Source: Castor canadensis (Eukaryota > Chordata > Mammalia > Rodentia > Castoridae). From it: DNA of 64,000 nt. Made by a program: the position numbers and the translations under genes. Shown here piece by piece: positions 61,650 through 64,000 of this stretch (its first letter is position 1; every line of letters starts with the position of its first letter). Location of the stretch: positions 133,539,583 to 133,603,582 of the forward strand of contig NC_133390.1 of NCBI RefSeq assembly GCF_047511655.1. The letters run 5' to 3'. The notes under the pieces are model-generated. The model searched no databases and had not been told where the DNA came from. It worked only from the letters and a program-made list of their open reading frames with translations.

Positions 61650-63900
61650 TCTAATTCGGGGACAGGAGCTGTCTTTTTTCAATCACTTTTTCAGGAAAAT
61701 CTGTTGTGGCAGTTAAAAAAATATGGCCCGAAATTATTGATGGTTCATGGAGCAAACCATGAGTTTTTCAAATAGCAAACTTAGAAAAGCATTTGTTTTG
61801 ATGCCCAAATAACAACAACTGTGGTGGAGAGATGAAGACTGGATGTGCCATTGGCATTGTGGAGCAAGAATATATTTCCCTCTTTTTACCTCTCCCTCCA
61901 TGTTGTCTTTTTCTGCTTCTGTTTCTCTGGTTCCATTCCTTCTGTGTTGCGTTAGAGCAGCTTCTCCCAAGAAGATAGTTCTTCATGCCACCTTTCATCT
62001 GGACTGTCTATTGGTCCAGGTGATTATGCTGGGCACCTTAGCTAGTATTTCTAAGCAGTTGCCCAAACAGGAATAGAGAAAGTTCCAACAGCACATGCTG
62101 GCCTTCCCTTTGAAAAATACTTAGTGATTCCTCTCCTGAGGAATGTGTTGTCTGGATCCTCACCTAAGTGACATGGGTTATTTAGGCTCACTGTTGCCCT
62201 CCATATCTCAATGCATCAGGATGTAATTAGTATGTAATTGTTGGGATGAAAACCAAAAAATGAGGAAGAAAGAAAAGAGAAGGACGACTCCCTCATTATT
62301 TCAAATTCTCTGCACTGCTCTCAGTTATGTAGTAGGTTACCCATTTCACTGCTGCTGCCACAATGTCTGTACATGCCTGGGAGTTACATAATTTCAAGCT
62401 ACCTGTATTGCCAGGTCCTGTTAGGAACAGATGTTTACTTTATGCTGATACAATTTGAAAATCTAATTTCAATTTTAAGCACAGAGATGTATGTGAGTTA
62501 ATAGCTTTGCAGTATTCAGCCTCCAAACAGAATGAGAAGATTGTTGTTCAGCCTTCATCACCTGTTGAGAAATCAGAGCATTTATATAAATTGGAAGCTC
62601 GCTTTACCTCAATTTTTTTCAGAAACTGCTTTCTTATTGGAGGATGTTTTTCTTAAATCCTGTTCATGTTCCTACGACTTTTTGTCCCTTCATCTGGGTG
62701 TGCTGTTTATTTGGGTATCACGAAGGGAAAATGAGGCAGAAACAGCCTTATCTTTGTATAAAAACAGGAGCTTGAAATTTAGTGTTCACCAGGGCTATGA
62801 TAACTCTACCTTGGTGCTACTCTACTCTCTATCTGCTTGGTACTTAGTTTGCCCTGTTCCCGGCACACATATGTGCAGGCAACAGCTGGTAGCATTCCTC
62901 CATATCATGGTCATTTGGTCCTTTTCAATTTGCAACTCTCAGCTTTTAATGCAGGAGCAATAGAGGGAAGTGGAGTACAGGGAAAAGCTTGAGTTTTTGT
63001 TGGAAAGAGAGTATTACCTGTGCTTATGAACCCAGGCAGATTCTTCCCAGCAGGGCCCTACAATGAATGTGCACAGCAGGCTGCTACAATGCAAACCTAC
63101 CCACATGCTGGATGTGGGCTCTCCTAACAGATGCTATCAAAAGGATGGGAGCTGCTTTAGATGGCAGCTGCTTCCCCATCCTGACTACTTCCTTTGACAA
63201 GTGTCAGAGCTGAGTTACACAGCCTTTCTTTGTGCATTCTGCTCATTCCTCCAATTTCCTTAATAGCTATTGTCCAAAGACACTGCTTGTCCAATATCTC
63301 CCTCTTTGTGTTGGCTTCCTGATACTCAAATGTCTTGTGAAGTAGTGAGATGGATAATGAGCATATCAAGGCTGTGGCCATCAGGTCCAATGGAGGATTC
63401 AGAAGAGTTGTTTGTGTGGAACTTGACTCAAGCTTGCCTGAAAGAATGAGAAAGAGGACAATTTTATTCCTCCTCTCCCACCCATCTTGACTGAAGGCTG
63501 CTTCTGGACCATCAAGTGCTGATTCCTGCTAATTGCCCCTACAGAGCCAAGGCTTAAGAATAAGCCCTTGGGAAAGAATCTTAGTCACAGTACAGTAGGA
63601 CCCCAGGGGTGGGGTGAAAAACAGTGAATGTCAGGGATTATGTGTGGGTCTGTGAGAGCAGCTGGTACCAAGCTTTATTCCTTGGCAGCTCATTTCTGGG
63701 TCATTTTCAAAATGAAAGAAAAGCAATACATAAAGGATGCTGAGGTCTGATGTTATAAGTTATAGCACAAAGTCATCATATGTGTCCATCTGACTCCTGG
63801 TCCTTACAGCTGAAAATCTTCCAACAAATGTGGAGCTTACTGAGACCTTTCACTTACAAAATGAAGGATGGAGGGTCTAAGTATCCCAGTCCTTTTCTGG
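61650..63900. other. No recognised feature
   Basis: Contains a 143-codon plus-strand frame at 62532-62963 with no recognisable domain, composition typical of chance translation and no supporting splice or promoter signals. Nothing else noted. Confidence 0.5.
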
Positions 63901-63904
63901 GAGA

Positions 63905-63985
63905 GAGGGCTGAAGTTTGAACTCTACACATTGTGCTTAGGCATTAGGTGATCTACCACTTGAGCCACATCTCCAGTATCCAGTG
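63905..63985 (-). repeat. SINE fragment, antisense tRNA-like part
   Basis: GAAGTTTGAACTCTACACATTG, TGATCTACCACTTGAGCCAC, as in the ID-like half seen elsewhere in the window. Confidence 0.5.
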
Positions 63986-64000
63986 CCTTTACTGAGACAT

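Noticed and set aside
62532-62963. 143-codon plus-strand frame
   Set aside because: No domain, no splice or promoter support, composition like chance translation; kept only as a note under the unrecognised region.
1-64000. CRISPR arrays, tRNA or rRNA genes, bacterial operons
   Set aside because: The tandem repeats seen are microsatellites or L1 monomers; tRNA-like boxes belong to SINEs with A-rich tails; the sequence is plainly mammalian.

Overview
The window is mammalian nuclear DNA, most likely from a non-murid rodent. The evidence is three LINE-1 (L1) copies carrying ORF2 motifs, one of them with about 130-bp and another with about 104-bp monomeric 5'UTR repeats; B1-like and B1/ID-type composite SINEs with the 'actggggattgaac' tRNA-like box; MaLR-type LTRs; and Tigger DNA transposon relics. 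The SINE and L1 3'-end style resembles squirrels or beavers more than mouse or rat; that is recognition from memory, not a database match. The window is gene-poor and repeat-rich, with no RNA genes, CRISPR arrays or bacterial features.

The only protein-coding gene I can support is a secreted type 2 cystatin (cystatin-S-like) on the minus strand. Exon 1 is at 53757-53975, exon 2 at 51038-51151 and exon 3 at 50109-50192. Together they encode 138 residues with a signal peptide, a QVMAG loop, a PW hairpin and four cysteines. Downstream of it on the same strand lies a second exon 2/exon 3 pair (46193-46303 and 45258-45341) with no exon 1. This pair arose by a partial tandem segmental duplication: about 47085-51905 matches about 35050-36650 plus 43326-47060. 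The extra exon 2 has lost its splice donor through a 3-bp deletion, although its reading frame and all four cysteines across the pair remain intact.

Layout: 1-9740 holds LTR, SINE, Tigger and antisense L1 fragments. 9745-23670 is an older L1 flanked by the 9-bp duplication TTCTAGACA; a full-length younger L1 (12764-19953) is nested inside it, flanked by AATCCTAGA. 23680-33465 is mostly unrecognised sequence with microsatellites, SINEs, a Tigger-type relic and a 5'-truncated L1 (31176-32160). 33470-34945 is a Tigger1 transposon broken by two SINEs. 35050-51905 is the duplicated cystatin block, with a third long L1 (36784-43325) inside the proximal copy only. 51906-54070 contains cystatin intron 1, exon 1 and the promoter. 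54071-64000 is mostly unrecognised, apart from an LTR-containing segment (56165-57140) that is an inverted copy of 340-1255, a (CT)n tract and LTR or SINE scraps.

The most intriguing signals are in the L1s. All four copies that cover one ORF2 site have an A7 tract where a continuous frame needs A8. A7 is in phase as a canonical -1 slippery heptamer, and a -1 shift there restores the conserved downstream frame. The long copies also share in-frame TGA codons at the same positions. These may be inherited defects, recurrent decay or recoding, and larger alignments would separate these.
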